This document shows positions 1 to 7,424 of a stretch of 7,424 nt of DNA, piece by piece. Position 1 is the stretch's first letter. Each line of letters begins with the position of its first letter. The stretch is from contig JANLPN010000135.1 of NCBI GenBank assembly GCA_031367285.1, positions 1 through 7,424 on the forward strand, given 5' to 3'. The stretch is from CAISIP01 sp031367285 (lineage in GTDB: Bacteria; Pseudomonadota; Gammaproteobacteria; Burkholderiales; Burkholderiaceae_C). Below the pieces are notes generated by a model that did no database searches, was not told the DNA's origin, and saw nothing but the letters and a program-made list of their open reading frames with translations. A program made the position numbers and the translations under genes.

Positions 1-944
1 TCCTGCACGTAGAAGCGGTTGGCGCACACACAGGTCTGGCCGGCGTTGCGGTATTTGCTGGCCAGCGCGCCTTCCACGGCGGAGTCTATGTCGGCGTCGT
101 CAAACACGATAAAGGGCGCGTTGCCGCCCAGCTCCAGCGACATCTTCTTGACCGTGGGCGCCGACTGCGCCATCAGGATACGGCCCACCTCGGTGGAGCC
201 GGTAAAACTGATATGGCGCACGATGTCGCTGGCGCAAATTACCTTGCCCACTGCAATCGAATTGCTGCTGTCGGCAGTGACCATGTTCAGAACACCGGGC
301 GGCATGCCCGCGCGCAGCGCCAGTTCGGCTGCGGCCAGTGCCGTGAGTGGTGTGAGCTCGGCCGGTTTTATCACCACGGTGCAACCGGCCGCCAGGGCCG
401 GTGCCACCTTGCGCGTAATCATGGCCAGCGGGAAGTTCCAGGGCGTGATGGCGGCGCACACACCGATCGGCTGGCGTATCACCATCAGGCGGCGGTTGTT
501 GTCAAACTGCGGCAGCGTCTCGCCGTTGATGCGTTTGGCCTCTTCGGCAAACCATTCCACAAAACTTGCGCCATAAGCGATCTCGCCCTTGGCTTCGGCA
601 AACGGCTTACCCTGTTCGGCCGTCATGATGCGGGCCAGGTCTTCCTGGCTGGCCATCAACAGGTCGAACCATTTGCGCAGGATGATGCTGCGCTCCTTGG
701 CGGTCTTGCTGCGCCAGGCCGGCCAGGCGGCATTGGCAGCGGCAATCGCCAGCGTGGCATCTGCTCCACCCAGGTTGGCTACGTCGGCCAGCTTGTGGCC
801 ATTGGAGGGGTCCAGGATGTCAAAACGCGTGGCATGGGTGGCACCACCGGATGGCCCGGCCACCCATACGCCGTTGATCAATGCGTCGGTCTTCAGCAAG
901 CTGGGGTCATGCAGCAGCGAAAGCGGGGAGGTCTTCATGTCCAT
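1..944 (-). CDS. gabD: Succinate-semialdehyde dehydrogenase, N-terminal 314 residues (runs off left edge)
   Basis: NAD(P)-dependent aldehyde dehydrogenase that oxidises succinate semialdehyde to succinate, the last step of GABA degradation, in the cytoplasm. The frame read from ATG 944 is open to the window edge. Visible family motifs are TPWNFP with the oxyanion Asn170, VIKPAE with cofactor-binding Lys193, FTGSTEVG (247-254), the general base Glu271 in SLELGGNAP, and catalytic Cys305 in GQTCVCANR. The second Cys two residues after the nucleophile (CVC) is typical of GabD-type enzymes and, in human SSADH, forms a redox switch. About 170 C-terminal residues lie outside the window. The start at 944 is chosen because a weak GGA lies 9 nt upstream; a second in-frame ATG at 938 is possible. 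The gene is divergent from alaS. The family is certain; the exact semialdehyde substrate is inferred from overall similarity to GabD. Confidence 0.88.
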   Translation of the reverse strand, partial: MDMKTSPLSLLHDPSLLKTDALINGVWVAGPSGGATHATRFDILDPSNGHKLADVANLGGADATLAIAAANAAWPAWRSKTAKERSIILRKWFDLLMASQEDLARIMTAEQGKPFAEAKGEIAYGASFVEWFAEEAKRINGETLPQFDNNRRLMVIRQPIGVCAAITPWNFPLAMITRKVAPALAAGCTVVIKPAELTPLTALAAAELALRAGMPPGVLNMVTADSSNSIAVGKVICASDIVRHISFTGSTEVGRILMAQSAPTVKKMSLELGGNAPFIVFDDADIDSAVEGALASKYRNAGQTCVCANRFYVQ

Positions 945-1076
945 GGGGTTTTGTCCGGAATAGATGGGTGGAAATTGTGCGGGTAACGAGGCGGCCGACG
1001 CGGGCAACCATTATCCGATGCTGCGGCGCCGGCGCTGGATCAGGCCCGTCGACACGACAGTATCCATGGTATGAAC

Positions 1077-1085
1077 TGGTAAAAT
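1077..1085 (+). promoter_or_regulatory. Candidate extended -10 promoter element for alaS
   Basis: TGG followed by TAAAAT matches the extended -10 pattern TGnTATAAT with one mismatch. It would start transcription near 1092 and give an alaS leader of about 85 nt. No good -35 box is found at 16-18 nt; GACA-like matches (around 1049-1059) are spaced too far away, which fits an extended -10 promoter. For the divergent gabD, a GATAAT at 1010-1015 on the minus strand is the only -10-like site seen, and it has no convincing -35. Confidence 0.4.
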
Positions 1086-1103
1086 CGTAGCCGTTTCCAC
1101 CGC

Positions 1104-1172
1104 ATGCCCACTCAGGCGGCCAGCCTGGGTGGCCAACGCGTTGCGCAGCAATCTCCTGCGCCCTTACCCTGA
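1104..1172 (+). other. Possible 22-codon leader ORF upstream of alaS
   Basis: An ATG at 1104 opens a 22-codon frame (starting MPTQAASLGG) that stops with TGA at 1170-1172, five bases before the alaS ATG at 1178. Four of its 22 codons are alanine. alaS itself has no visible Shine-Dalgarno sequence, so translation could be coupled to this frame. The leader ORF also lacks a Shine-Dalgarno, so it may be chance. Confidence 0.2.
1108..1132 (+). promoter_or_regulatory. Leader hairpin in the alaS 5' UTR
   Basis: CCACTCAGGC (1108-1117) pairs with GCCTGGGTGG (1123-1132) over 10 bp, with one T-G wobble and a 5-nt loop. It sits inside the predicted alaS leader and the possible leader ORF. No T-run follows, so it is not a classical terminator. 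E. coli AlaRS represses its own gene by binding a palindrome near the start of transcription; whether this hairpin has a related role is only conjecture. Confidence 0.3.
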
Positions 1173-1177
1173 CCCGA

Positions 1178-3871
<2,694 letters not shown>

Positions 3872-3897
3872 TACCGGCACAGGCATACGCTTCTGCG

Positions 3898-3985
3898 GGC
3901 CGATGAGGCCGAGGTGGGCGGCTCCGCGAATGTCCCCCGTCGTCGGCTTTATTTCGCTATGCCGCCCACCCCGGCCTCATCGGCC
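3898..3985. repeat. Long palindrome (25-bp arms) just after alaS
   Basis: The left arm 3898-3922 (starts GGCCGATGAGGCC) is the reverse complement of the right arm 3961-3985 (ends CTCATCGGCC) with a single mismatch in 25 positions. Inside the 38-nt spacer, GCGAA (3926-3930) pairs with TTCGC (3953-3957), so the stem continues after a small internal loop. It lies 26 nt after the alaS stop. No T-run follows the right arm, so factor-independent termination is not indicated; transcript-end protection or a dispersed palindromic repeat is more likely. No second copy occurs in this window. Confidence 0.75.
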
Positions 3986-4028
3986 GCGAGCACGGTTGAC
4001 TTGCGGCGGTTGAATGCCCAACACACTC

Positions 4029-4129
4029 GCAGGATCAGGCCGGCGGGGTGCTCAGCGCAGCGGCATAAAGGGGGAGCCCGGAAGGGCGGAGGACAGCCAC
4101 GGAGCTGAGTGCGCCGTTGGTCTGATCCC
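4029..4129 (+). repeat. Structured palindromic repeat, copy 1
   Basis: The first 42 nt (4029-4070) match 6866-6907 at 40 of 42 positions. The last 37 nt (4093-4129) match 6940-6976 at 33 of 37. The arms pair with each other: GGATCAG (4032-4038) with CTGATCC (4122-4128), continuing inward to CTCAGC (4051-4056) with GCTGAG (4104-4109). That is 25 positions with only G4047/G4113 unpaired, allowing G-T wobbles. A separate apical hairpin GCCC-GGAA-GGGC sits at 4076-4087. Weaker similarity to copy 2 extends rightward to an ATTGGC at about 4151. It encodes no supportable protein. The same orientation as copy 2 makes the pair direct repeats around the accessory genes. Confidence 0.85.
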
Positions 4130-4200
4130 ACCCACAAGTTGGCGCAATTGGCTTACGTTGGCGAGCTGCTCCAATGTGCAACATCTCTTTGATTTCGATA

Positions 4201-4440
4201 ATGCAATACCGTATCAGTGTCCGTTTGCCCGAGTCCCTGCACAAGTACGCCAGAGAATACGTGGCTCAGGAAGGCATCTCCGTCAATCAACTTATCAGCA
4301 CGGCGCTGGCCGAGAAGTTATCTGCCCTGGTGACCGAGGACTTCCTGGAACTGCGCCCCAAGCGCGGCAGCCGCAAAAAGTTTGACGCAGCGCTGGCCAA
4401 GGTGCCTGACGTGGCGGCCGATACGCGAGATAGCAAGTAA
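4201..4440 (+). CDS. Solitary ribbon-helix-helix (CopG/HicB-like) antitoxin-type protein, 79 aa
   Basis: Small DNA-binding protein of the ribbon-helix-helix fold. The strand YRISVRLP (3-10) would sit in the DNA major groove, followed by helix A (SLHKYAREYVAQEG, 12-25) and helix B (SVNQLISTALAEKL, 27-40). A basic tail with RGSRKKFDAALAKVPD (55-70) follows; I recall similar tails in Burkholderiales proteins annotated as HicB-family antitoxins. ATG 4201 is chosen because the fold begins right there; an in-frame ATG at 4174 would add nine unconserved residues. Neither start has a clear Shine-Dalgarno. No HicA or other toxin gene follows: the next gene encodes a membrane protein. Such proteins normally act as autorepressors and toxin neutralisers, but here the partner is missing, so a stand-alone regulator is equally possible. 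Confidence 0.75.
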   Translation: MQYRISVRLPESLHKYAREYVAQEGISVNQLISTALAEKLSALVTEDFLELRPKRGSRKKFDAALAKVPDVAADTRDSK

Positions 4441-4544
4441 GGTAACGCCGGATTGCAGATCAGGCTGGATCCATGACCTTGGAGGTAATGGCCGACGGCG
4501 GCCGCAGATGAAAAAATACGGCTTTCTTACTTCGAGAGTATGCA

Positions 4545-4844
4545 ATGCAGCGCCTTTTGTTGATTGTCGTTTTGGGTGGTTTCTCCGTGCTCAGTGCCCT
4601 GGCCCTGTGGCACCACGGGTACTGGGGCATTATCGCGCCCCATTTCCAGACTTTCGGCGCCGGGCAAGTCCTGGCCGACCTGGTGATTGCTCTCAGTCTG
4701 GCCATGGTCTGGATGTGGCGTGATGCGAGCGCCTCTGGTCGCAATCCATGGCCATGGATCGTCTTGACGCTGGTCGCCGGGTCGTTCGGACCCCTCATCT
4801 ACCTCCTCACTCAACCAAGGGCCGAATCCGCTACCCGGATGTAG
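4545..4844 (+). CDS. Small inner-membrane protein, DUF2834-like (99 aa)
   Basis: Predicted integral membrane protein with three hydrophobic segments: about residues 3-22, 42-58 (QVLADLVIALSLAMVWMW region) and 71-89 (WIVLTLVAGSFGPLIYLL). The pattern of an ADLVIA segment, a short basic/polar link (WRDASASGRNPWPW) and a last segment ending in P-x-x-YLL resembles DUF2834-type proteins of about 100 residues; this is recalled similarity, not a search result. GAGAG at 4534-4538 lies 6 nt before ATG 4545, a reasonable ribosome binding site. The function is unknown. It is convergent with the acetyltransferase gene, and their 3' ends overlap by 34 nt (4811-4844). Confidence 0.7.
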   Translation: MQRLLLIVVLGGFSVLSALALWHHGYWGIIAPHFQTFGAGQVLADLVIALSLAMVWMWRDASASGRNPWPWIVLTLVAGSFGPLIYLLTQPRAESATRM

Positions 4845-5290
4845 TAGTTGTCGAATTCGCTTTGCCCAACAAGCAGGAAACCATGGCGCAGATAGAAGCG
4901 GTTTGAAGCACTCTCGCGCAGGGCACCGACCCGCAGCGCAAGCCCTTTGACCCTTGCCTCTTCAATGGTGCGGACCAGGACGGCGGCCCCTATGCCCTGG
5001 CCTTGCGCGCCCGGATGAATGTAGAGGTGGTCCAGCAGCAGGCAATCGGTTTGTGGCTTCGCTACGACAAAACCCACACGTTTTCCCGCCAGCTCGATGT
5101 GGCGCGTGTGCTCGGCCGAGAAGCCCGACCAAAAACGCTCCCTGGCCCGCGCCGGATTGAACCGCCCGATGCGCTCCAGGCTCTCGCGCATGGCGGCTAT
5201 CCGCAGCGCAAGAAGCGCCTCGAAGTCGTCCGGCGCGGCGTCTGTGAGGGTTATGGATTCGCCGGAAATTGAATTGGCCATCTCATTCAT
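4811..5290 (-). CDS. GNAT-family N-acetyltransferase (159 aa)
   Basis: Acetyl-CoA-dependent N-acetyltransferase of the GNAT fold. The acetyl-CoA pyrophosphate loop (motif A) is clear: LLLDHLYIHPGAQGQGIG at 84-101, with the Q-x-x-G-x-G/A pattern spanning Q96 to G101. The end (RFYLRHGFLLVG, about 131-142) fits motif B, in which a conserved Tyr helps catalysis. The N-terminal part (ALRIAAMRESLERIGRFNP) is shared with a group of bacterial GNATs of unknown substrate. The start ATG 5290 lies inside the last codons of the toxin gene and overlaps its stop by 8 nt, suggesting coupled translation. ATG 5281, which removes three residues, is an alternative. It is last of four co-directional genes. The substrate cannot be told from sequence; small molecule, peptide and protein targets all remain possible. 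Confidence 0.88.
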   Translation of the reverse strand: MNEMANSISGESITLTDAAPDDFEALLALRIAAMRESLERIGRFNPARARERFWSGFSAEHTRHIELAGKRVGFVVAKPQTDCLLLDHLYIHPGAQGQGIGAAVLVRTIEEARVKGLALRVGALRESASNRFYLRHGFLLVGQSEFDNYYIRVADSALG

Positions 5291-5564
5291 GGTGCGTCCA
5301 CATTCTCAGCACACGAACCGTCTTCTCCTTGACGAAGACCTCATAGGCGAGACGGTGGTAGATATTGATGCGCCGCGAATAGGCTCCGGCCAGATCTCCA
5401 ACCAGTTTTTCAAAGGCGGGTGGATTCTGAAACGGATCGTTCTTGAGCACACCGAGAAGCTCCAGCGCCTTGGGTCTCAGCCCCGCCGGCTTGGGCTTCC
5501 TGGCGTCCTTGAGCGCCTGCTTGGCGTAGACCAGTGCCCAAATATTGGCCGGAGGTTCGGCCAT
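5283..5564 (-). CDS. YoeB/Txe-family type II toxin, apparently without antitoxin (93 aa)
   Basis: RelE-superfamily mRNA interferase that in its family cuts mRNA in the ribosomal A site. The body matches Txe/YoeB: WALVYAKQALKD (9-20), NPPAFEKLVGDL (47-58), YSRRINIYHRLAYEV (62-76), RVLRMWTHHE (84-93). Aligned with E. coli YoeB, Glu46 corresponds to Glu52, Arg59 to Arg65, Arg65 to Arg71 and His83 to His91. Tyr84 of E. coli is His92 here, where this family usually ends in HY or HYE. A YefM-type antitoxin gene normally lies directly upstream; here the upstream frame is a membrane protein that runs 155 nt into this gene. The start ATG 5564 has no good Shine-Dalgarno (AAGG lies too far off). The family call is firm. 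Activity is doubtful, given the lost antitoxin and changed C-terminal residue. Confidence 0.87.
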   Translation of the reverse strand: MAEPPANIWALVYAKQALKDARKPKPAGLRPKALELLGVLKNDPFQNPPAFEKLVGDLAGAYSRRINIYHRLAYEVFVKEKTVRVLRMWTHHE

Positions 5565-5961
5565 GGCTTGAGAAGCGAAGCCTTGGCATGACCGCGAATA
5601 CGAGCAAGAGCCCGATGTATACCGTGCCCGATACCTTGTCCCGGCTTCTGATGAACTCGGTCAATGTTTGATTTTGAAGGACGACGGCCAACCCCAACTC
5701 GGCAGCGACGGACAAAGCAAGGGCCAGAAAACCTGCAACCAAAGACCGACCAGGTGAGCAAATTTCAGGGTAGCGACGCAGAACGTACCCCGCTGCCAGG
5801 AAGATAACCGCGGCCATGATGGGCATTTCCGCAAGCTCAGCCCAGCGCTCGCCGATGCGGGGAACAAGTATCGGAACGCGAAACATACCGAGTACAAAGC
5901 CAGTGCCGAGCACGATTGCGAAATACAGCAGCGCGGCGCGAATGGTCTTTGATACTGGCAT
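5410..5961 (-). CDS. Four-helix membrane protein with lost stop, reading into the toxin gene (183 aa)
   Basis: Predicted inner-membrane protein. Four hydrophobic segments are visible: about 8-26, 44-62, 73-95 and 112-126 (SGTVYIGLLLVFAVMPRL region). The conserved-looking core ends near residue 130 (nt 5572), where related proteins, as I recall them, stop after one or two basic residues. Here the frame continues for some 53 residues (SSHGRTSGQYLG onward) that are polar and Gln/Gly/Ala-rich and are simply the toxin gene read in another frame. This indicates the original stop was lost, most likely in a rearrangement joining this gene to the toxin gene around 5565-5590. ATG 5961 follows the stop of the 192-aa gene by 24 nt, so the two probably share a transcript; no Shine-Dalgarno is visible. 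Function is unknown. The tailed protein may or may not be stable. Confidence 0.65.
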   Translation of the reverse strand: MPVSKTIRAALLYFAIVLGTGFVLGMFRVPILVPRIGERWAELAEMPIMAAVIFLAAGYVLRRYPEICSPGRSLVAGFLALALSVAAELGLAVVLQNQTLTEFIRSRDKVSGTVYIGLLLVFAVMPRLRFSSHGRTSGQYLGTGLRQAGAQGRQEAQAGGAETQGAGASRCAQERSVSESTRL

Positions 5962-5985
5962 GGACTGTGAAGGAAGAGTTTGGCG

Positions 5986-6564
5986 TTACTCGAGCGCCCT
6001 AACTTCAACCGGGATTGGTGGACGCTGCCTACCGAGGGGAGCGTAGACGTACTTCTCAACGAGCCTTTGTGTCAATTCCAACGCAAGCAGAATGTCTTGA
6101 GCGTGCATAGGATTTGAGAAGTACGTTGCGGACGTGTGAGCAAGACCCTTGTGGGCCGCAACGATCAGCTGCGCGATTGCTCGCTTGGCGGCCTCCGAAT
6201 CGTCGGGATGTATAGCGCCAACGTCTTCAGGCGACACGAGCGCAAGGGCGCCGGTTCGGCCAAAGACCCTTTCTATTGCCGCATCGTCGCGCTGTCTGGC
6301 CTTTAGGTCGAGTTGAAGAAGCAAGCCGTCCTTGGCCTTGAGGCCAATAAACTCCAAGAGGGCTCTCGCATGCAGTACGCCAATCTCAACGGTGGGGTTT
6401 GTGAACATCGTTGTGTGGCCCTCAAACTGCAACCGACCATCAACGAAGATCTGCATCGACTTCGGCTCTTCCCATTTGAGACGGAACTTCAGCATCAAGA
6501 CTGCAATTGCAAGCGCATCGAGGCGATGGGGAAGCAGCCTGGTGAGGTAGTCCTCGATATCCAT
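5986..6564 (-). CDS. Hypothetical protein, mainly helical (192 aa)
   Basis: I do not recognise a named family. The protein has no signal peptide and no transmembrane segment. It looks alpha-helical, with an N-terminal helix (LDALAIAVLMLKFRLKW, 16-32), a short strand pair (MQIFVDGRLQFEG) and a central helix VGVLHARALLEF-like at about 60-75. Near residues 135-150 lies AAHKGLAHTSATYF, and it ends in a long helix (DILLALELTQRLVEKYV) and a Pro-rich tail. The combination of ARALLEF and a later K-x-L-A-H is loosely reminiscent of HEPN-like helical bundles, but the R-x4-6-H catalytic motif is not clear, so this is only a guess. GC in its lines counts to about 50-57%, lower than alaS. It is the first of four minus-strand genes and probably opens the transcript; no convincing promoter was found. 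Confidence 0.7.
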   Translation of the reverse strand: MDIEDYLTRLLPHRLDALAIAVLMLKFRLKWEEPKSMQIFVDGRLQFEGHTTMFTNPTVEIGVLHARALLEFIGLKAKDGLLLQLDLKARQRDDAAIERVFGRTGALALVSPEDVGAIHPDDSEAAKRAIAQLIVAAHKGLAHTSATYFSNPMHAQDILLALELTQRLVEKYVYAPLGRQRPPIPVEVRALE

Positions 6565-6865
6565 CGTGACGTCTCACTCAATGTGCAGAGACACACGACT
6601 GTCGCCAAAATATCATGTCTGTCTCCACTACATGGCCTAGGCAAACAGCCGGCGGCCTGCATCGCATATGGGCTTTGGAGGTTTTTCGGCGCATGTCAAC
6701 CGTCATAGCCGTTCCAGAAAAAGCCAGCAAGCTGATTTCCTGGTGAGCACGTCGAACAGTACAGCTACAAGCGCTTATTCATTGCACTATAGCGTTTCAG
6801 CCGGCCGCGCCCGAACTTCAAGCCGAAGAAACATGGTGGTGCTGAACCGGGCACCCACCAAGCCC
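6565..6865. other. Non-coding stretch upstream of the minus-strand gene run; one tiny ORF
   Basis: No convincing gene is seen on either strand. The only translatable-looking item is a 17-codon plus-strand frame at 6693-6746 (MSTVIAVPEKASKLISW), preceded by GGAGG at 6677-6681 with an 11-nt gap. It could be the broken start of a former gene. A perfect TTGACA lies at 6694-6699 on the minus strand, but no -10 box stands at 16-18 nt from it. GC is low for the window (30 of 60 in 6721-6780). Confidence 0.35.
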
Positions 6866-6976
6866 GCAGGATCAGGTCGGCGGGGCGCTCAGCGCAGCGG
6901 CATAAAGAAGGAGTCGGCGGCCATAGGCCGCCACGGGTGACAGCCGCGGAGCTGAGTGCACCGTCGGCCTGATCCC
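6866..6976 (+). repeat. Structured palindromic repeat, copy 2
   Basis: Same orientation as copy 1. The arms pair from GGATCAG (6869-6875) with CTGATCC (6969-6975), inward to CTCAGC (6888-6893) with GCTGAG (6951-6956), with one unpaired position (G6884/A6960). Its apical hairpin is GGCGGCC-ATA-GGCCGCC (6916-6932), longer and unrelated in sequence to that of copy 1, making this copy 10 nt longer. It also regains a C-G pair (C6898/G6946) where copy 1 has C/A. Weaker similarity continues to ATTGGC at about 6998. Nothing further is seen from there to 7081. Confidence 0.85.
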
Positions 6977-7081
6977 GTACAAACGATGGCGCATTGGCCG
7001 CCCTTACTGCCCATCCCACCAACTGGCGCTCGAGATAGTCCGAGTACCCGCCGGTCTTGCCAATCAGTGTAGCAACTCACG

Positions 7082-7424
7082 TCAACCCCCCTGCATCTCC
7101 CCCGACAAAATCACCCTTTGCCCGGGCCGTCCTTCGACGACCGCGCCCACCAATGCGCGTGCGACATCGCTGGCCTGGATGGCCCGGTAATTGGCGGGGA
7201 TGAGGGGCTTCAAAGCCGTGCTGATTGCCAGACCAAGCAGTTCGCCGGAGCGCGTGGGCTGGCCAAGCTGTGAACGGTTGCCAGCCAGTACCGTAGGGCG
7301 TGCGATGACCAGATTCTGGTAGCCCAGATCGCCAAGCGCCTGCTCCATCTCGCCTTTGACACGGTTGTAGAAAACTGCGGACCGCGCATTGGCGCCCATG
7401 GCGCTGACCACGCCCAGGCGCGTG
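7082..7424 (-). CDS. NAD(P)-binding SDR-type oxidoreductase, C-terminal 113 residues (runs off right edge)
   Basis: C-terminal part of an atypical short-chain dehydrogenase/NAD-dependent epimerase-like protein, of the YraR/HTATIP2-like group of about 210-220 residues. The frame is open to the window edge and starts within TRLGVVSAMGA, which carries the catalytic-type Ser. The YxxxK pair follows in FYNRVKGEME (Tyr19 and Lys23 of the visible part). Then come LVIARPTVLAGNRSQLGQP and PLIPANYRAIQASDVARALV, both characteristic of this group. The Rossmann N-terminus with its glycine motif lies outside the window. The true start is not visible, so the internal GTG at 7411 is not a start. The substrate is unknown for most members. 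The gene ends facing repeat copy 2 and looks like flanking chromosome rather than accessory cargo. Confidence 0.85.
   Translation of the reverse strand, partial: TRLGVVSAMGANARSAVFYNRVKGEMEQALGDLGYQNLVIARPTVLAGNRSQLGQPTRSGELLGLAISTALKPLIPANYRAIQASDVARALVGAVVEGRPGQRVILSGEMQGG

Noticed and set aside
213..986. Long plus-strand frame over the left end (257 codons).
   Set aside because: It is antisense to gabD, whose minus-strand frame carries every aldehyde dehydrogenase motif.
3872..3990. Intrinsic terminator after alaS.
   Set aside because: The palindrome is strong, but no T-run follows it on either plausible exit side.
4016..4144. Integron attC site reading of repeat copy 1: GCCCAAC (4016-4022) fits RYYYAAC and a GTTGGCG (4138-4144) lies symmetrically on the other side.
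   Set aside because: GTTGGCG does not fit GTTRRRY, copy 2 has neither core site, the intervening genes lack individual attC sites and they point both ways. A covariance search with an attC model would settle it.
4455..4472. GATCAGGC and GGATCC-like bits resembling a repeat arm.
   Set aside because: The match is under 10 nt with no paired second arm; probably chance.
4460..4814. Minus-strand frames opposite the small membrane protein.
   Set aside because: They lack hydrophobic or domain features, while the plus frame has three clear membrane segments and a ribosome binding site.
4201..5290. TacA-TacT-like pair (RHH antitoxin with GNAT toxin).
   Set aside because: The RHH gene and GNAT are separated by another gene and convergent, and the GNAT N-terminus is unlike TacT.
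6671..6699. Minus-strand promoter from the perfect TTGACA at 6694-6699.
   Set aside because: No -10-like hexamer occurs at 16-18 nt; the nearest candidate, CATATG, is at 23 nt.
6765..7080. Frames running through repeat copy 2 on both strands.
   Set aside because: They read palindromic repeat DNA; the same repeat gives different frames at copy 1, as expected for non-coding sequence.

Overview
The window looks like a chromosomal segment of a high-GC betaproteobacterium, most likely Burkholderiales/Comamonadaceae (Rhodoferax- or Polaromonas-like). This rests on recalled resemblance of the AlaRS and GabD proteins and on overall base composition; no search was run. Two ordinary chromosomal regions flank an accessory segment of about 2.7 kb.

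Left part (1-3871): the N-terminal two thirds of a succinate-semialdehyde dehydrogenase gene (gabD, minus strand, running off the left edge) is divergent from a complete alaS (plus strand). The 233-bp gap between them carries a good extended -10 box for alaS, a leader hairpin and a possible 22-codon leader ORF. AlaRS has all catalytic and editing motifs, but carries about 20 extra residues (roughly 388-411) in a patch of lower GC.

Middle part (3872-6976): just after alaS come a long palindrome (3898-3985) and then copy 1 of a structured repeat (4029-4129). Copy 2 of the same repeat lies at 6866-6976 in the same orientation. Between the copies are two plus-strand genes, a solitary ribbon-helix-helix antitoxin-like protein and a small membrane protein. 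Facing them are four tightly spaced minus-strand genes, in transcription order: an unrecognised 192-aa protein, a four-helix membrane protein whose natural stop seems lost, a YoeB/Txe-family toxin without its usual antitoxin, and a GNAT acetyltransferase whose start overlaps the toxin stop. Small mixed genes, orphan toxin-antitoxin parts, damaged gene ends, lower GC toward the right end and flanking direct repeats mark this as an accessory, rearranged region.

Right part (7082-7424): the C-terminal part of an NAD(P)-binding SDR-type oxidoreductase on the minus strand. No rRNA, tRNA, CRISPR array, transposase or integrase was seen. The most distinctive signal is the repeat pair: nearly all differences between the copies' arms preserve or improve base pairing, while the apical hairpin differs completely in sequence but is kept as a hairpin.
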